64,000 nt of DNA, from the NCBI GenBank assembly GCA_934631985.1, contig CAKTYE010000002.1, positions 33,880 to 97,879 on the forward strand. Direction: 5' to 3'. This stretch comes from an uncultured Clostridia bacterium. Lineage in GTDB: Bacteria > Bacillota > Clostridia > Christensenellales > Aristaeellaceae. The notes under the pieces are model-generated. The model made no database searches and had not been told where the DNA came from. It saw only the letters and a list, made by a program, of their open reading frames with translations. Shown here piece by piece: positions 19,022 to 28,182 of the stretch. The position numbers and the translations under genes were made by a program. Positions within the stretch are counted from its first letter, which is position 1. Each line of letters begins with the position of its first letter.

Positions 19022-20631
19022 CCGTTATCATCCTCCCAGGTCATATCCTCGGGGGCAATGGTAATGTACGGTGTGGGCGATGGCGTAGGTGTTGGGCTGG
19101 GCGTTGCCGTCGGCTGTCCGCCAATTGGCACATACTCATATACAGGCGATGTATTCTCCGGCGTTGTCACCGGCTCCGGGGTCGCTGTAGGCACCGCCGT
19201 AGGCGTTGGGCTGGGCGTTGCCGTCGGTGTTTCCGTCGCATTGGGATCAGGCGTAGGCGTATCCTCCACAAAGAAGGAGCTGCTGCCGCCAATACGAAGC
19301 TCCGGCACAGGGCGCTGCGTTTCCAGCGGCACGAACTCAATGTCCGTAGCGCTTTCACGGCCCTGCACCGCCTCGGCCTGGGGTTTATAGCGCAGCACAA
19401 TGACATACTCAATATGCTCAAAATCCGCCGTTGGCTCCACCACAATGTACTGCTTGTTAGAATCCATGCCGCGGGTCGATTCACGCACTGTGCCGATCGG
19501 GATACCCTTAGGGAAGGACATGCCAACACCCGAGGTCACCACCGTATCGCCTGGACGCGGCAGGTGATCCTCCGGTAGATAATACATCCGGCACATAGGG
19601 GTACCGTCCACGCCCAGCGTACCGCGCACCGTACCCTGGTCGCGGCTGGACTGGATCAGACCGGCAATAGAGGCCTCGCTGTCAATAATGGTACGCACCT
19701 GAGCGCTGGTCTCTGTGGTGTTTTCCGTATAACCCACCAGTGCGCCCGAAATGGTCACAGCCATGTAGTCCTCCACGCCATCCCGCGTTCCGCGGTTGAT
19801 GGTAAACGTGGAGAAGTAGTTGCCGTCCGCACGCCCGATCACCGTTGCGGTAATGGGGTTCATGCTCTCGTTTGCGGATATTTCATCAAACATGTTCTCA
19901 TAGGTCGAGAGCTTCTGCTGCAATTCATCCGCCAGCATGGCCTGATAGACCAGCTGCTCATTCTCCGCGCGGAGCTTGTTGTATTCCGTTTCGATATTTG
20001 CCCGGAGCTTCACTGTGCGGAAATATCCGGCGATCCCCTCTGTTACATTCGAAAAAAGCGACTGGATCGGCGTAACGATCCGCGCAACGAAGCTTTCCGG
20101 TGCGGAAGCCGCCTTTTGCAGTCCCTCGTAGCTGGCGTCGCCGCCCATATTGGTAGCCAATCGGGACAAAATCATGCTGCCCAGCAGCAGAATAATGACA
20201 ACCGTCACCGCCACGACCATCGCTTTGCGCAGCCAGCTGGGTGCTTCCCGCTTCTTTCGTGCCTTCGCAGGACGGATACGCGCCTTCTTTGGGCTGCGGC
20301 GCACAACATCCTCCGCGCCGTCCTCCGGCTCAAAGTTGTCATCCAGGCGCATGTCCTCCTCGGAAATATCCTCCTCGTCGGCACTGCGGCCCATCATGCG
20401 CTCCAGCCCGCTCACATCATTGACCTGGGACGAAGACGAAGTATCCTCCTCGCGCCCCTCAGCCATGCGCTCAAGGCCGGAGGTCTCTACCCCCTCGGGC
20501 TTTTCCAGCCTCGGCGCATCCAAATCACCTTTCTTTTTGCGCTTACGCTGATAGGCGTGAAAATCGTCATAAACGGTTTCCTCGTCTTCCTCCTTACGGC
20601 CCAGAAAGCGCCGCCCGCTGTTTCTTGCCAT
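19018..20631 (-). CDS. mreC: rod shape-determining protein MreC with long N- and C-terminal extensions
   Basis: 537-residue protein, nearly twice the usual 270-300. Residues 1-130 are a charged cytoplasmic tail in which SGLERM occurs twice, next to acidic stretches. A transmembrane segment follows (about 133-155), then a coiled coil and the periplasm-facing MreC beta domain (GVEDYMAVTISGALVGY, GDTVVTSGVGMSFPKGIPIG). The last 90 residues are Thr/Pro-rich and repetitive. MreC links the cytoplasmic MreB filament to PBP2. CGGAGG precedes ATG 20631; the gene follows mreB after 21 bases. Confidence 0.93.
   Translation of the reverse strand: MARNSGRRFLGRKEEDEETVYDDFHAYQRKRKKKGDLDAPRLEKPEGVETSGLERMAEGREEDTSSSSQVNDVSGLERMMGRSADEEDISEEDMRLDDNFEPEDGAEDVVRRSPKKARIRPAKARKKREAPSWLRKAMVVAVTVVIILLLGSMILSRLATNMGGDASYEGLQKAASAPESFVARIVTPIQSLFSNVTEGIAGYFRTVKLRANIETEYNKLRAENEQLVYQAMLADELQQKLSTYENMFDEISANESMNPITATVIGRADGNYFSTFTINRGTRDGVEDYMAVTISGALVGYTENTTETSAQVRTIIDSEASIAGLIQSSRDQGTVRGTLGVDGTPMCRMYYLPEDHLPRPGDTVVTSGVGMSFPKGIPIGTVRESTRGMDSNKQYIVVEPTADFEHIEYVIVLRYKPQAEAVQGRESATDIEFVPLETQRPVPELRIGGSSSFFVEDTPTPDPNATETPTATPSPTPTAVPTATPEPVTTPENTSPVYEYVPIGGQPTATPSPTPTPSPTPYITIAPEDMTWEDDNG
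19091..19227. repeat. mreC: in-frame direct repeat in the mreC 3' end
   Basis: A 23-base unit beginning GTTGGGCTGGGCGTTGCC occurs exactly at 19091-19113 and again at 19205-19227. The offset of 114 bases is 38 codons, so both copies encode the same part of the Thr/Pro tail. This looks like expansion of a low-complexity coding repeat. Confidence 0.8.
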
Positions 20632-20652
20632 TGTTTACCTCCGTCTTGCCGC

Positions 20653-21681
20653 TCACTCTACCTGCATAAATCCCTGCTTGCCAATGGATTGGAGCAGCTG
20701 CATATTTTCTACCAGATAGCCAAGGCCCAGCGCGGAGCAGTCCATGGGTTCCTTTGCCAGCAGCACAGGGATCCCCAATTCAGTCGCAATGTACTGGTCC
20801 AGCCCAAAGAGCTGCGCGCCGCCGCCGGTCAGATGGATGCCGCCGCGCATAATATCCGCCGCCAGCTCCGGGGGCGTACGCTCCAGCACCCACTTGATAG
20901 CAGCAAGGATTGCCATGCAAGGCTCCTTGATGGCCTCCGCTGCCTGCGCCGTTGTAAAGTCAATGTCCTGCGGTATGGGCGAATTCACCGCGCGTCCGCG
21001 AATTTTGACCCTTCGCGGGTCATTCAGCGGCACAGCGGAAGCAAGATCCAGCTTCACATCCTCGGCGGTACGTTCGCCGATGATCAGCTGGAATTCCTTC
21101 TTAATATAATTAACGATGGCTTCATCCATTTTCATGCCGCCCACCTGAATGGACTGTGCCACCACCAGGCCGCCCAACGAAACAACCGCCACATCCGTTG
21201 TGCCGCCGCCGATGTCCACCACCATGGAGCCGATCGGTTCATAGACCGGCAGGCCGGAGCCGATCGCCGCCGCATAGGGCTTCTCGATTAGATACACGGT
21301 CTTTGCACCCGCCAGCGTTGCCGCTTCCTGCACCGCCTTGCGCGCAACCATCGGCAGCGTGCAGGGAACGCTGACCAGCACCTTCGGCTTAATCACATGA
21401 CTTACGCCGATGGCCTTGCGGATGAAATACCGCAAAAGGATTTCCGTCATATCGAAGTTGACGATGCTGCCCGCCTTCAGCGGGCGTACCGCCACCAGCT
21501 TATCCCCTGTACGTCCCAGCAGAATTTCGGCCTCATCGCCCACGGCCCGCACATTCCGCTTATTATCGCTGTCAATCACCACAATCGTCGGCTCGCTGAC
21601 CACAATACCCCGTCCGCGAACATAAACCATGGTGTTAGAGGTTCCCAGATCAATTCCAATTTCAGGTGCAATCAGCGCCAT
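20653..21681 (-). CDS. mreB: rod shape-determining protein MreB
   Basis: 342-residue bacterial actin that organises cell elongation. Phosphate-1 motif IGIDLGTSNT near residue 8, phosphate-2 VVDIGGGTTDVAV near 150 and adenosine motif HLTGGGAQLFGL near 280 are all present. The start is ATG 21681 (MALIAPEIG); the longer frame reads antisense-like sequence of maf and has no site. It overlaps the maf stop by 10 bases. First of the mreB-mreC-mreD-mrdA-minD-rodA series. Confidence 0.96.
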   Translation of the reverse strand: MALIAPEIGIDLGTSNTMVYVRGRGIVVSEPTIVVIDSDNKRNVRAVGDEAEILLGRTGDKLVAVRPLKAGSIVNFDMTEILLRYFIRKAIGVSHVIKPKVLVSVPCTLPMVARKAVQEAATLAGAKTVYLIEKPYAAAIGSGLPVYEPIGSMVVDIGGGTTDVAVVSLGGLVVAQSIQVGGMKMDEAIVNYIKKEFQLIIGERTAEDVKLDLASAVPLNDPRRVKIRGRAVNSPIPQDIDFTTAQAAEAIKEPCMAILAAIKWVLERTPPELAADIMRGGIHLTGGGAQLFGLDQYIATELGIPVLLAKEPMDCSALGLGYLVENMQLLQSIGKQGFMQVE

Positions 21682-22274
21682 GCAATCATCCCATCCTGTT
21701 CCGTCCCTGCCTCCACCGGGATGCCTGCGGCCTGCAAAAGCCGCTGTGTCGTCTCCCAGGGCAGACCTATTACATTTGAGCGGCTCCCGCATACCTGCGT
21801 GACCCATTTTCCCGCGCCGCCCTGAAGGGCATAAGCTCCCGCCTTGTCCATCGGCTCGCCGGTCGCCACATAGGCGCGAATCTCTTCCTCGGTCAGCTTG
21901 CGGAAATACACGTCGCTGTCCTCCACGGACTGAAAAATGCGTCCCTGCGCATCCACAACGCATACGCCGGTATACACTTGATGCTCCCGCCCGGACAGCC
22001 GCTCCAGCATCCGGCAGGCATCTTCTTCATCCTCTGGCTTGCCAAGGGGGCGGTTTTCCAAAGCCACCAGCGTGTCCGCCGCCAGCACCACCCGATGGGG
22101 ATGCTGCGCCGCCACAGCCAGGGCCTTTTTTCTGCTCAGCTCCGCCACGGCCTCCCGCGCGCCCAGGCTGCAATGCTCGTCCACATCCGCCGCCTGCTTT
22201 TCAAAGGGTACGCCCATGCGCGTCAGGATCTCGCTGCGCCGGGGCGATCCCGACGCCAGAATAATGGCTTCCAC
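21672..22274 (-). CDS. maf: Maf-family nucleoside triphosphate pyrophosphatase
   Basis: 200-residue house-cleaning pyrophosphatase that hydrolyses non-canonical or dTTP/UTP-type nucleotides; historically a septum-formation gene. The motif ILASGSPRRSEIL lies at the N-terminus, with AADTLVAL and the KPEDEEDA segment following. GTG 22274 is chosen: AGGAGG lies 8 bases before it, while ATG 22307 would fall at the predicted transcription start. It heads the elongation operon. Confidence 0.92.
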   Translation of the reverse strand: MEAIILASGSPRRSEILTRMGVPFEKQAADVDEHCSLGAREAVAELSRKKALAVAAQHPHRVVLAADTLVALENRPLGKPEDEEDACRMLERLSGREHQVYTGVCVVDAQGRIFQSVEDSDVYFRKLTEEEIRAYVATGEPMDKAGAYALQGGAGKWVTQVCGSRSNVIGLPWETTQRLLQAAGIPVEAGTEQDGMIAWR

Positions 22275-22312
22275 CTTGCATGCCTCCTGCTTCGTAAGAC
22301 AATCCATTTTGC

Positions 22313-22321
22313 ATTATAGCA
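22313..22321 (-). promoter_or_regulatory. extended -10 promoter of the maf-mre operon
   Basis: TGCTATAAT on the minus strand. The -35 region (TTCCAG or TTTCCA at 17-18 bases) is weak, consistent with an extended -10 promoter. Transcription would start near 22305. Confidence 0.6.
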
Positions 22322-22465
22322 CACTTTGCCGCCAACTGGAAATACTTTTGTAAAAATTCAGAGACTCTTCATCTTTGTGAACACGCCGCACCTCCGCCCT
22401 CATGCCGCATATCCTGCTTGTGAAGACCTTCCATGGAGGGTCAAAACATAAGGAGGCGCATCAGG

Positions 22466-23266
22466 ATGAGCTTCTATTCCTACAAGAACGCCAACCCCGC
22501 CTGCTGTCCCGGCACCATTTCCGGGAATGCCCTGGACGGGCTGCAGGAAAAGGTCTGCGTGCAGGTCAAGCGTGTCTATGACAGCTGCCTGCAGCAGCAG
22601 CAGCTCAACGACAAGATCGTCACCATCACCAGCTACGCGCAGGTGGTCAACACCTGCAGCTGCAACAGCTGCGGCTGCTCCGAAACCACCGAGACCGCCA
22701 CCCCGACCTCTGCACCCGTGCCGCCCATTACCTTTGAAAGCTGCCGTTCCACCACCACGGAGGGAACCATCCGCAACCTGACCGTGGACCGTCTGTGCGA
22801 CCGTCCCTGCTTTGCACGGGTACGCGCCACCATCGACGTGCCCATCGACATTCTGTTTGTGGACAGCCGCTGCGTAGAGTACATCGGCAAGGGCGTCATC
22901 TCTGTGGATCGCGACGTGCTGCTGTCCATCCCGGACGAATCCATCGTGCCCTACACCCTCGAAAGCATGGTCAGCGCCATCTGCGTTTCCGGGCAGTACC
23001 TGGGCGATAACCGCTTCAAGATGACCGTCTGCGTCACCATCATCCTGAAGGTGCTGGCAAACGTGGAAATTCTGATTCCCAGCTACGGCTTCTGCAACAT
23101 TCCCCCTGCCGAGGAGTTCGCGGAAAATGTCTGCGACGAGTTCTTCTCCCTGCCGCTGTTCCCGCCCATGTCCCTGTGCAATGAAGGCACGGTTTCCCAC
23201 ACCAACACACGCTGCACAGGCTGCAACAGTTGCGGCTCCAGCGGCTGCAGCTGCAATCGCAGCTGA
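22466..23266 (+). CDS. cysteine-rich short SPOCS/DUF3794-like protein
   Basis: 266-residue protein without signal peptide. Residues 15-35 (GNALDGLQEKVCVQVKRVYD) and the later blocks (LCDRPCFARVRATIDVPI, ESIVPYTLESMVSA, VILKVLANVEILIPSYGF) follow a pattern I recognise from clostridial proteins related to the SPOCS domain of spore coat and sporulation proteins. It is Cys-rich, with clusters TCSCNSCGC near residue 60 and a C-terminal CTGCNSCGSSGCSC tail, suited to disulfide crosslinking or metal binding. ATG 22466 follows AAGGAGG. A spore-coat role is inferred; no sporulation sigma promoter could be assigned. Confidence 0.65.
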   Translation: MSFYSYKNANPACCPGTISGNALDGLQEKVCVQVKRVYDSCLQQQQLNDKIVTITSYAQVVNTCSCNSCGCSETTETATPTSAPVPPITFESCRSTTTEGTIRNLTVDRLCDRPCFARVRATIDVPIDILFVDSRCVEYIGKGVISVDRDVLLSIPDESIVPYTLESMVSAICVSGQYLGDNRFKMTVCVTIILKVLANVEILIPSYGFCNIPPAEEFAENVCDEFFSLPLFPPMSLCNEGTVSHTNTRCTGCNSCGSSGCSCNRS

Positions 23267-23284
23267 TCCTGCAGCCTTTTCTTC

Positions 23285-23316
23285 GGGGAGAGCGTCCGAC
23301 GACGCGCTCCCCTTTT
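23285..23316 (+). terminator. rho-independent terminator
   Basis: GGGGAGAGCGTC and GACGCGCTCCCC form a 12-base stem with one mismatch and a 4-base loop, followed by TTTT. Confidence 0.85.
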
Positions 23317-23376
23317 CCATGCTTTTCCTGCCGTAAAACCGCATGATGAACCGTTTTGGTTTCATGAGGTCGAAAC

Positions 23377-23404
23377 TTGCTTTCCGACCACACTATGCTA
23401 TAAT
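23377..23404 (+). promoter_or_regulatory. promoter of the SpoIID-SH3 gene
   Basis: TTGCTT at 23377-23382 and TATAAT at 23399-23404 with 16 bases between, and TG one base ahead of the -10 (TGCTATAAT). The start codon is 39 bases downstream with AAGGAGG before it. Confidence 0.78.
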
Positions 23405-23443
23405 AAAGTACATGGAAAAAACTCCCAAGGAGGAACGACACAC

Positions 23444-26400
23444 ATGATAAAGCCCCGACTTCATCGCCTGATTGCCGCACTGCTGGCCTTGACGCTGCTG
23501 CTGGGCCTATTTCCCGCATATGCTGTGCAGGTGGACAGCGCGCCGTTAAACACGGGCTATGCCACACGCAACGGTATGGTGCGTGTCTATCTGTCCTCCC
23601 TCGGGAATCCTTCCCGTCTGGATATTACCATTTCCGGCAGTTACTCCGTCAATGGCGATGCGACCCTTGCACTGCAAAGCGGCAGCACCGTGCGTGTAGA
23701 CTTTGATACGGCAACCGGCATGATCTCCCTCACCCGCAATGGGCAGACCACCGCCATGGGTCAATCTGTGGCCTTTCGCCGTCATGCCATTGCTGGGAGC
23801 AACGGGCTGAAAATTGCACAGGCGCGCAAAAGTAGCAACCTGTATCCCGGCGATCTCTACCTGACCGCGCAGAAAAGCGGCAGCGGTTATCGGCTTTATA
23901 CCATTGTGCATGTCTATATCGAATCCTACCTGAACGGCGTTCTGCCTTACGAGCTGGGCAACAGCGCGCCCAGCGAAGCGCTCAAGGCGCAGGCGGTCGC
24001 TGCGCGTACGTATACACTCAACAAGATGGAGCTTCGCGCGTCCAGCCTGTACGATGTGGTTGACACGACAAACGATCAGGTGTATTACGGCGATTCCGGC
24101 AGCACGCCTGCCTGCACGGCAGCCGTCACAGCAACAAAGGGCATCGTGCTGATGAACAACGGCAAGCTTACCGCCTGCTACTATACTGCCTCCAACGGCG
24201 GGCAAACGGAAAGCGCTAAGAATGCCTGGGGAAGCAGCGGTTATCCTTACCTGACCGTCAAGGACGATCCCTTTGATCTGATGAGCAGAGCTGCGACAGT
24301 TCGTTCCGCAACCATCTATGCCGACTATGGAAATGCAGGCCAGAAATCCGCGCTGCGGACGCTGCTGAACAGCAAGGCCTCCGCTGCCCTTGCCGCAAAA
24401 GGAACCTCTGGCAGTATCGTTTCCATTACTGGCGTAACGCCACACACTCCGAAATATGCCGCGCCCAGCAGGCTTTATACTAAGGTGGACTTTGACGTGG
24501 TCTGCCAAACACCCAACGGAAGCGTTCCGCTGACGCTCACAACGTCTATTTTTACCGAGCTGGAAACAGCGCTTGGCCTGGGCATCAACGGCTCCGCCAA
24601 TGAGCTGTGGAGTGTGAGGCAGTCCGGCGGGAACTGGGTGCTGGAGGCGCGCCGCTATGGTCATGGCGTTGGCATGAGCCAGCGCGGCGCCATGCAGATG
24701 GCGTCCATGGGTTATACTTATGACCAGATTCTTGGCTTTTATTATGATGACGCTGCCCGTGTGCAGTACAACTTCACCCAGACCATTCTCTCCGGTGTGG
24801 AAACAGGCGGCAAGGACACTGTCACCTCGACAGAACCCCCTGCCGACCTGGAGGAAAGCACAACCTGCACCGCTGTTGTCCGCCTTGTCTCCGACAGTGA
24901 TCGCCTGCTGCTGCGCAAAACGGCTTCCGCCAACGGCGAAGTGTTGACCACGCTGATGCAAAGCAGCCTGGTCAACGTCCTCAGCCAGGGCGAGACATGG
25001 ACACAGGTACAGTACGGCAGCATCATCGGCTATGTGCAGACCAGCGCCCTGACCCTTCGGGGAACACCACCCACAAATGCGGAACAGCCCAGCACCTCGT
25101 TAGCGGGATATGCAACTGTCCGTGCTAACGGTACGCTGAATCTGCGGGCAAGCGCCAGTGCGGGGGCAAGCATTGTCACAACTATTCCCAACGGCACCAT
25201 TTTGCCTGTATTCTCCAAGACCGATGCTTGGGCCAAGGTGCAGTATGGCCTACAGGTCGGCTATGCGTCCACGGATTTTCTGGCCTTTTCGGATCGCTAT
25301 CCCGGCACAGCCACCAGCGACACAACCGAAGGCAGCGCGACGGTAAGCATCCCCGGCGGAAGCGGCACAGTCAATTTCCGTGCAGAGCCGTCTACCAGCG
25401 CAAAAGTACTTGCCCAGATTTCCCACGGAACGGCTGTCACCGTGCTGCGGAACGACGGCTCCTGGTGCTATGCACTGGTCAAGGGACAATACGGCTACAT
25501 CATGTCCCGTTACCTGTCCTTTTCTACAAAGGACGCGCCGCAGGATGAGGTGTCCTCCCCGCTGAACCCCGGAGAGCTCGAAGCCGTGGTACAGTGCGTG
25601 GATGCTGTCGCGCCGCTGCTGTCCGCTGCGGATGCCCATGCCGCAGTACTGGCTTCCATTCCGCGCGGAGAAAGCATTGTCGTCATCCAGCGCGGCGCAG
25701 ACTTCTGTCAGGTACGCTACGGCTCTCTGCAAGGCTACGTTGCGACCTCACTGCTGCGTTTCCCAGGCGACACACAGCAGGAGCTTATTCGCGGCTATGC
25801 CCGCGTCACCACCGCTTCCGGCAGTCTGAACCTGCGCTTGCAGGCCAAGGCAGGCAGTAGCATTCTGCGTACTATTCCGCGCAATGCCCGTGTTGCTGTG
25901 CTCTCTTATGGTGATAGCTGGTGTCATGTGCTGTATGAGGATACCATCGGCTACGTTATGCGCGCCTATCTCACCATGGAAGCAAGCAGCAGCACCCCTG
26001 CCGAAGGAACCTCCTACGCGCTGGTGACTACGCCCTCGGGGACGCTTAATCTTCGTGCTGTACCGTCGCGCAATGCACAGGTTTTGACAACCATCGCCCC
26101 CGGTACACGCCTGACTGTGTTGGAACGCGGGGCCAGCTGGTCGAAGGTGCAGTACGGCTCCCTGACAGGCTATGTCATGACGGAGTTCCTGATTTTCGAA
26201 GCTGACGCTCCCACGCCCACGCCTGCACCAACTGCCACCCCGGAAGCGACTGCTGCGCCTGTCACAGAAACGCCCACCGCATCGGAACCTACCCCTACGC
26301 CGGTGCCTTCCGTCCAGCCTACGGAGACACCCACTGCGTCTCTCCCGCTGGCGCAGGTCCATACGGGCAACGGCTATCTGAACCTGCGTCAGCGCGATAG

Positions 26401-27382
26401 CCAATTCTCCGCCGTGATCGGGCAAATTCCCGATGGTTCATCCCTGACCGTGCTGATCTATGGCAGTGCCTGGACGCAGGTCACATGGCAGGAAAAGACA
26501 GGCTATGTGATGACGCGCTATCTGCTCTTCTCCGATGATGTGCCAACGGCGGCTCCTGCTACAGCCACGCCGACACCTGTACCAAGCGGCGCAGCCACAA
26601 CGGCAGCCCGCGTCAGCACCCCCTCAGGCGGACTGAATCTCCGCGAAACCGCCTCAGTAACAGCAAAAATTCTTCGTGTTATTCCCCGTAATGCGCTGGT
26701 CACGGTCTATGCCCGCGCAGATGGCTGGGCGCATGTATCCTACGAACAGACGCGCGGATATGTACAGACACAGTTCTTGACAGACCTGCTGCCCTCCCAG
26801 CCCACTGCGACCCCCACTGCTGATGCCTCTGTTTCCGCAAGCGCTTGGGTCACAACACCCTCCGGCGGATTGAATCTGCGGGAGACTGCCTCCACCACCG
26901 CGAGAGTATTAACTGTCATTCCACGTCATGCCGAAGTGACCCTGCTGCAAAGTGGAGCTGATTGGAGCCGCATCACCTATCAGCAATGGACAGGCTATGT
27001 GCAGTCGAAATTCCTGACGGCAACCATGCCGACGACTTCCGCTGCATCAACTGCCACGCCTGCATCTAGTCATGCAGCAACGCCCACACCCACGCCGCCG
27101 CAGCCCTCTGCCGACAATACCACCACTGAGCCTACGCCAACCCCAACGGAAGCGCCCACACCTACTGCGGAACCTGCTTCCGTCCTGACTGGCGATGGCG
27201 AGATCCTCCTCTATGCCGATCCTGATGAAAACGGCGAAGTGGTCACAACCCTGCCCGCCGAAACGGTGCTGACACTGCTTCGTTCAGGCGACACCTGGTG
27301 CCTTGTTCGCTGGGAAGCACGGCAACTGGAAGGGTATTGCCAAACACGCTATCTGACTTTTCTTAAAGGAGCCATGCCATGA
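23444..27382 (+). CDS. secreted SpoIID/LytB-domain protein with ten SH3-like repeats
   Basis: 1,312-residue exported protein. Signal peptide 1-27 (cleavage near AYA). A SpoIID/LytB domain spans about 150-440, with YIESYLNGVLPYEL near 157 and GHGVGMSQRGA near 405; in sporulation SpoIID is a lytic transglycosylase acting on peptidoglycan. From residue 472 to the end I count ten bacterial SH3-like units of about 60 residues (recurring LNLR..., WxxVQYG, GYVxTxFL), starting near 475, 557, 628, 712, 785, 862, 968, 1050, 1128 and 1248, joined in the later part by Thr/Pro linkers. The repeats probably bind the wall. Its stop overlaps the next gene by 4 bases. Whether it acts in sporulation or in vegetative wall turnover is open. 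Confidence 0.88.
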   Translation: MIKPRLHRLIAALLALTLLLGLFPAYAVQVDSAPLNTGYATRNGMVRVYLSSLGNPSRLDITISGSYSVNGDATLALQSGSTVRVDFDTATGMISLTRNGQTTAMGQSVAFRRHAIAGSNGLKIAQARKSSNLYPGDLYLTAQKSGSGYRLYTIVHVYIESYLNGVLPYELGNSAPSEALKAQAVAARTYTLNKMELRASSLYDVVDTTNDQVYYGDSGSTPACTAAVTATKGIVLMNNGKLTACYYTASNGGQTESAKNAWGSSGYPYLTVKDDPFDLMSRAATVRSATIYADYGNAGQKSALRTLLNSKASAALAAKGTSGSIVSITGVTPHTPKYAAPSRLYTKVDFDVVCQTPNGSVPLTLTTSIFTELETALGLGINGSANELWSVRQSGGNWVLEARRYGHGVGMSQRGAMQMASMGYTYDQILGFYYDDAARVQYNFTQTILSGVETGGKDTVTSTEPPADLEESTTCTAVVRLVSDSDRLLLRKTASANGEVLTTLMQSSLVNVLSQGETWTQVQYGSIIGYVQTSALTLRGTPPTNAEQPSTSLAGYATVRANGTLNLRASASAGASIVTTIPNGTILPVFSKTDAWAKVQYGLQVGYASTDFLAFSDRYPGTATSDTTEGSATVSIPGGSGTVNFRAEPSTSAKVLAQISHGTAVTVLRNDGSWCYALVKGQYGYIMSRYLSFSTKDAPQDEVSSPLNPGELEAVVQCVDAVAPLLSAADAHAAVLASIPRGESIVVIQRGADFCQVRYGSLQGYVATSLLRFPGDTQQELIRGYARVTTASGSLNLRLQAKAGSSILRTIPRNARVAVLSYGDSWCHVLYEDTIGYVMRAYLTMEASSSTPAEGTSYALVTTPSGTLNLRAVPSRNAQVLTTIAPGTRLTVLERGASWSKVQYGSLTGYVMTEFLIFEADAPTPTPAPTATPEATAAPVTETPTASEPTPTPVPSVQPTETPTASLPLAQVHTGNGYLNLRQRDSQFSAVIGQIPDGSSLTVLIYGSAWTQVTWQEKTGYVMTRYLLFSDDVPTAAPATATPTPVPSGAATTAARVSTPSGGLNLRETASVTAKILRVIPRNALVTVYARADGWAHVSYEQTRGYVQTQFLTDLLPSQPTATPTADASVSASAWVTTPSGGLNLRETASTTARVLTVIPRHAEVTLLQSGADWSRITYQQWTGYVQSKFLTATMPTTSAASTATPASSHAATPTPTPPQPSADNTTTEPTPTPTEAPTPTAEPASVLTGDGEILLYADPDENGEVVTTLPAETVLTLLRSGDTWCLVRWEARQLEGYCQTRYLTFLKGAMP

Positions 27383-28107
27383 TAGACGATGAACGCCTGG
27401 ATGATCTGCAATTTGCCGGTCTGCGCATTCTGCAAAAGACCAGCGGCTTTCGCTTTGGCATGGATGCGGTGCTGCTCAGTGACTTCGCTCAAGCCCGTGC
27501 TGATGCAGTTGTTGCGGACTTTGGCACAGGCACGGGAATCCTTCCGCTGCTGCTGTGGGGCCGCGGAAAGGGTACACGCTTTGAGTGCTTTGAGCTTCAG
27601 CCCGCTATGGCAGAAATGGCACAGCGAAGCATGGCCCTGAACGGTCTTTCCGAGCGCATCCATGTACACAATGCTTCTGTAGAGGAAGCTCCGCAGCTTT
27701 TTTCCCCGTGCAGTGTGGATTTGATCGTCTGCAACCCGCCCTACGGCACACCCGGTGCAACGCTTCGCAATCCCAGCGCGGCTAAAAATGTTGCGCGGCA
27801 TCAGGATGAGCGCGGCCTAAAGCCCTGGTTTACGGCAGCTTATCAGCTGCTGCGCGGTCGTGGACGCATGGCGTTGATTTACCCTGCTCCCATGATGCTT
27901 GCCCTGATGAATGACCTTGCGCGCGCCGCATTGACACCCAAGCGCTTTCGGCTCGTCTATCCCCGTGCAGACAAGCCTGCGAACCTTGCGCTGATAGAGG
28001 CCGTAAAGGATGCCCGGCCTACCCTTCAACCTGAGCCGCCACTCATCGTCTATGAAGCGGACGGTTCTCTTACGCCGGAGCTGAAGCGCATTTATCATCA
28101 GGTATAA
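27379..28107 (+). CDS. SAM-dependent methyltransferase, TrmN6/YfiC family
   Basis: 242-residue class I methyltransferase. VADFGTGTGILPLLL is the SAM-binding motif I near residue 50, and IVCNPPYGTPG is the NPPY motif of N6-adenine methyltransferases near 120. The best match is the tRNA1(Val) adenine-37 N6-methyltransferase family, though substrate is uncertain in Firmicutes. ATG 27379 overlaps the SpoIID gene stop (ATGA), with AAAGGAG upstream, so the two are translationally coupled. Confidence 0.85.
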   Translation: MIDDERLDDLQFAGLRILQKTSGFRFGMDAVLLSDFAQARADAVVADFGTGTGILPLLLWGRGKGTRFECFELQPAMAEMAQRSMALNGLSERIHVHNASVEEAPQLFSPCSVDLIVCNPPYGTPGATLRNPSAAKNVARHQDERGLKPWFTAAYQLLRGRGRMALIYPAPMMLALMNDLARAALTPKRFRLVYPRADKPANLALIEAVKDARPTLQPEPPLIVYEADGSLTPELKRIYHQV

Positions 28108-28129
28108 AATCTTACATGCCTACAGAAAA

Positions 28130-28159
28130 GAGCGGCTCTCCATTTTTGAAGAGCCGCTC
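28130..28159. terminator. terminator hairpin between convergent genes
   Basis: GAGCGGCTCT at 28130-28139 pairs with AGAGCCGCTC at 28150-28159. On the minus strand it is followed by TTTTC, so it most likely ends the reductase transcript; on the plus strand the T run is poor. Confidence 0.75.
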
Positions 28160-28182
28160 AAGCATTTTACGAAGGGAATATC

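Noticed and set aside
22275..22307. ATG at 22,307 as start of maf
   Set aside because: It falls at the predicted transcription start and lacks a ribosome site; GTG 22274 has AGGAGG 8 bases upstream.
24860..27370. Possible CRISPR or tandem-repeat array because of recurring DNA words
   Set aside because: The repetition is at protein level (SH3-like units in one open frame), with no constant repeat/spacer lengths.
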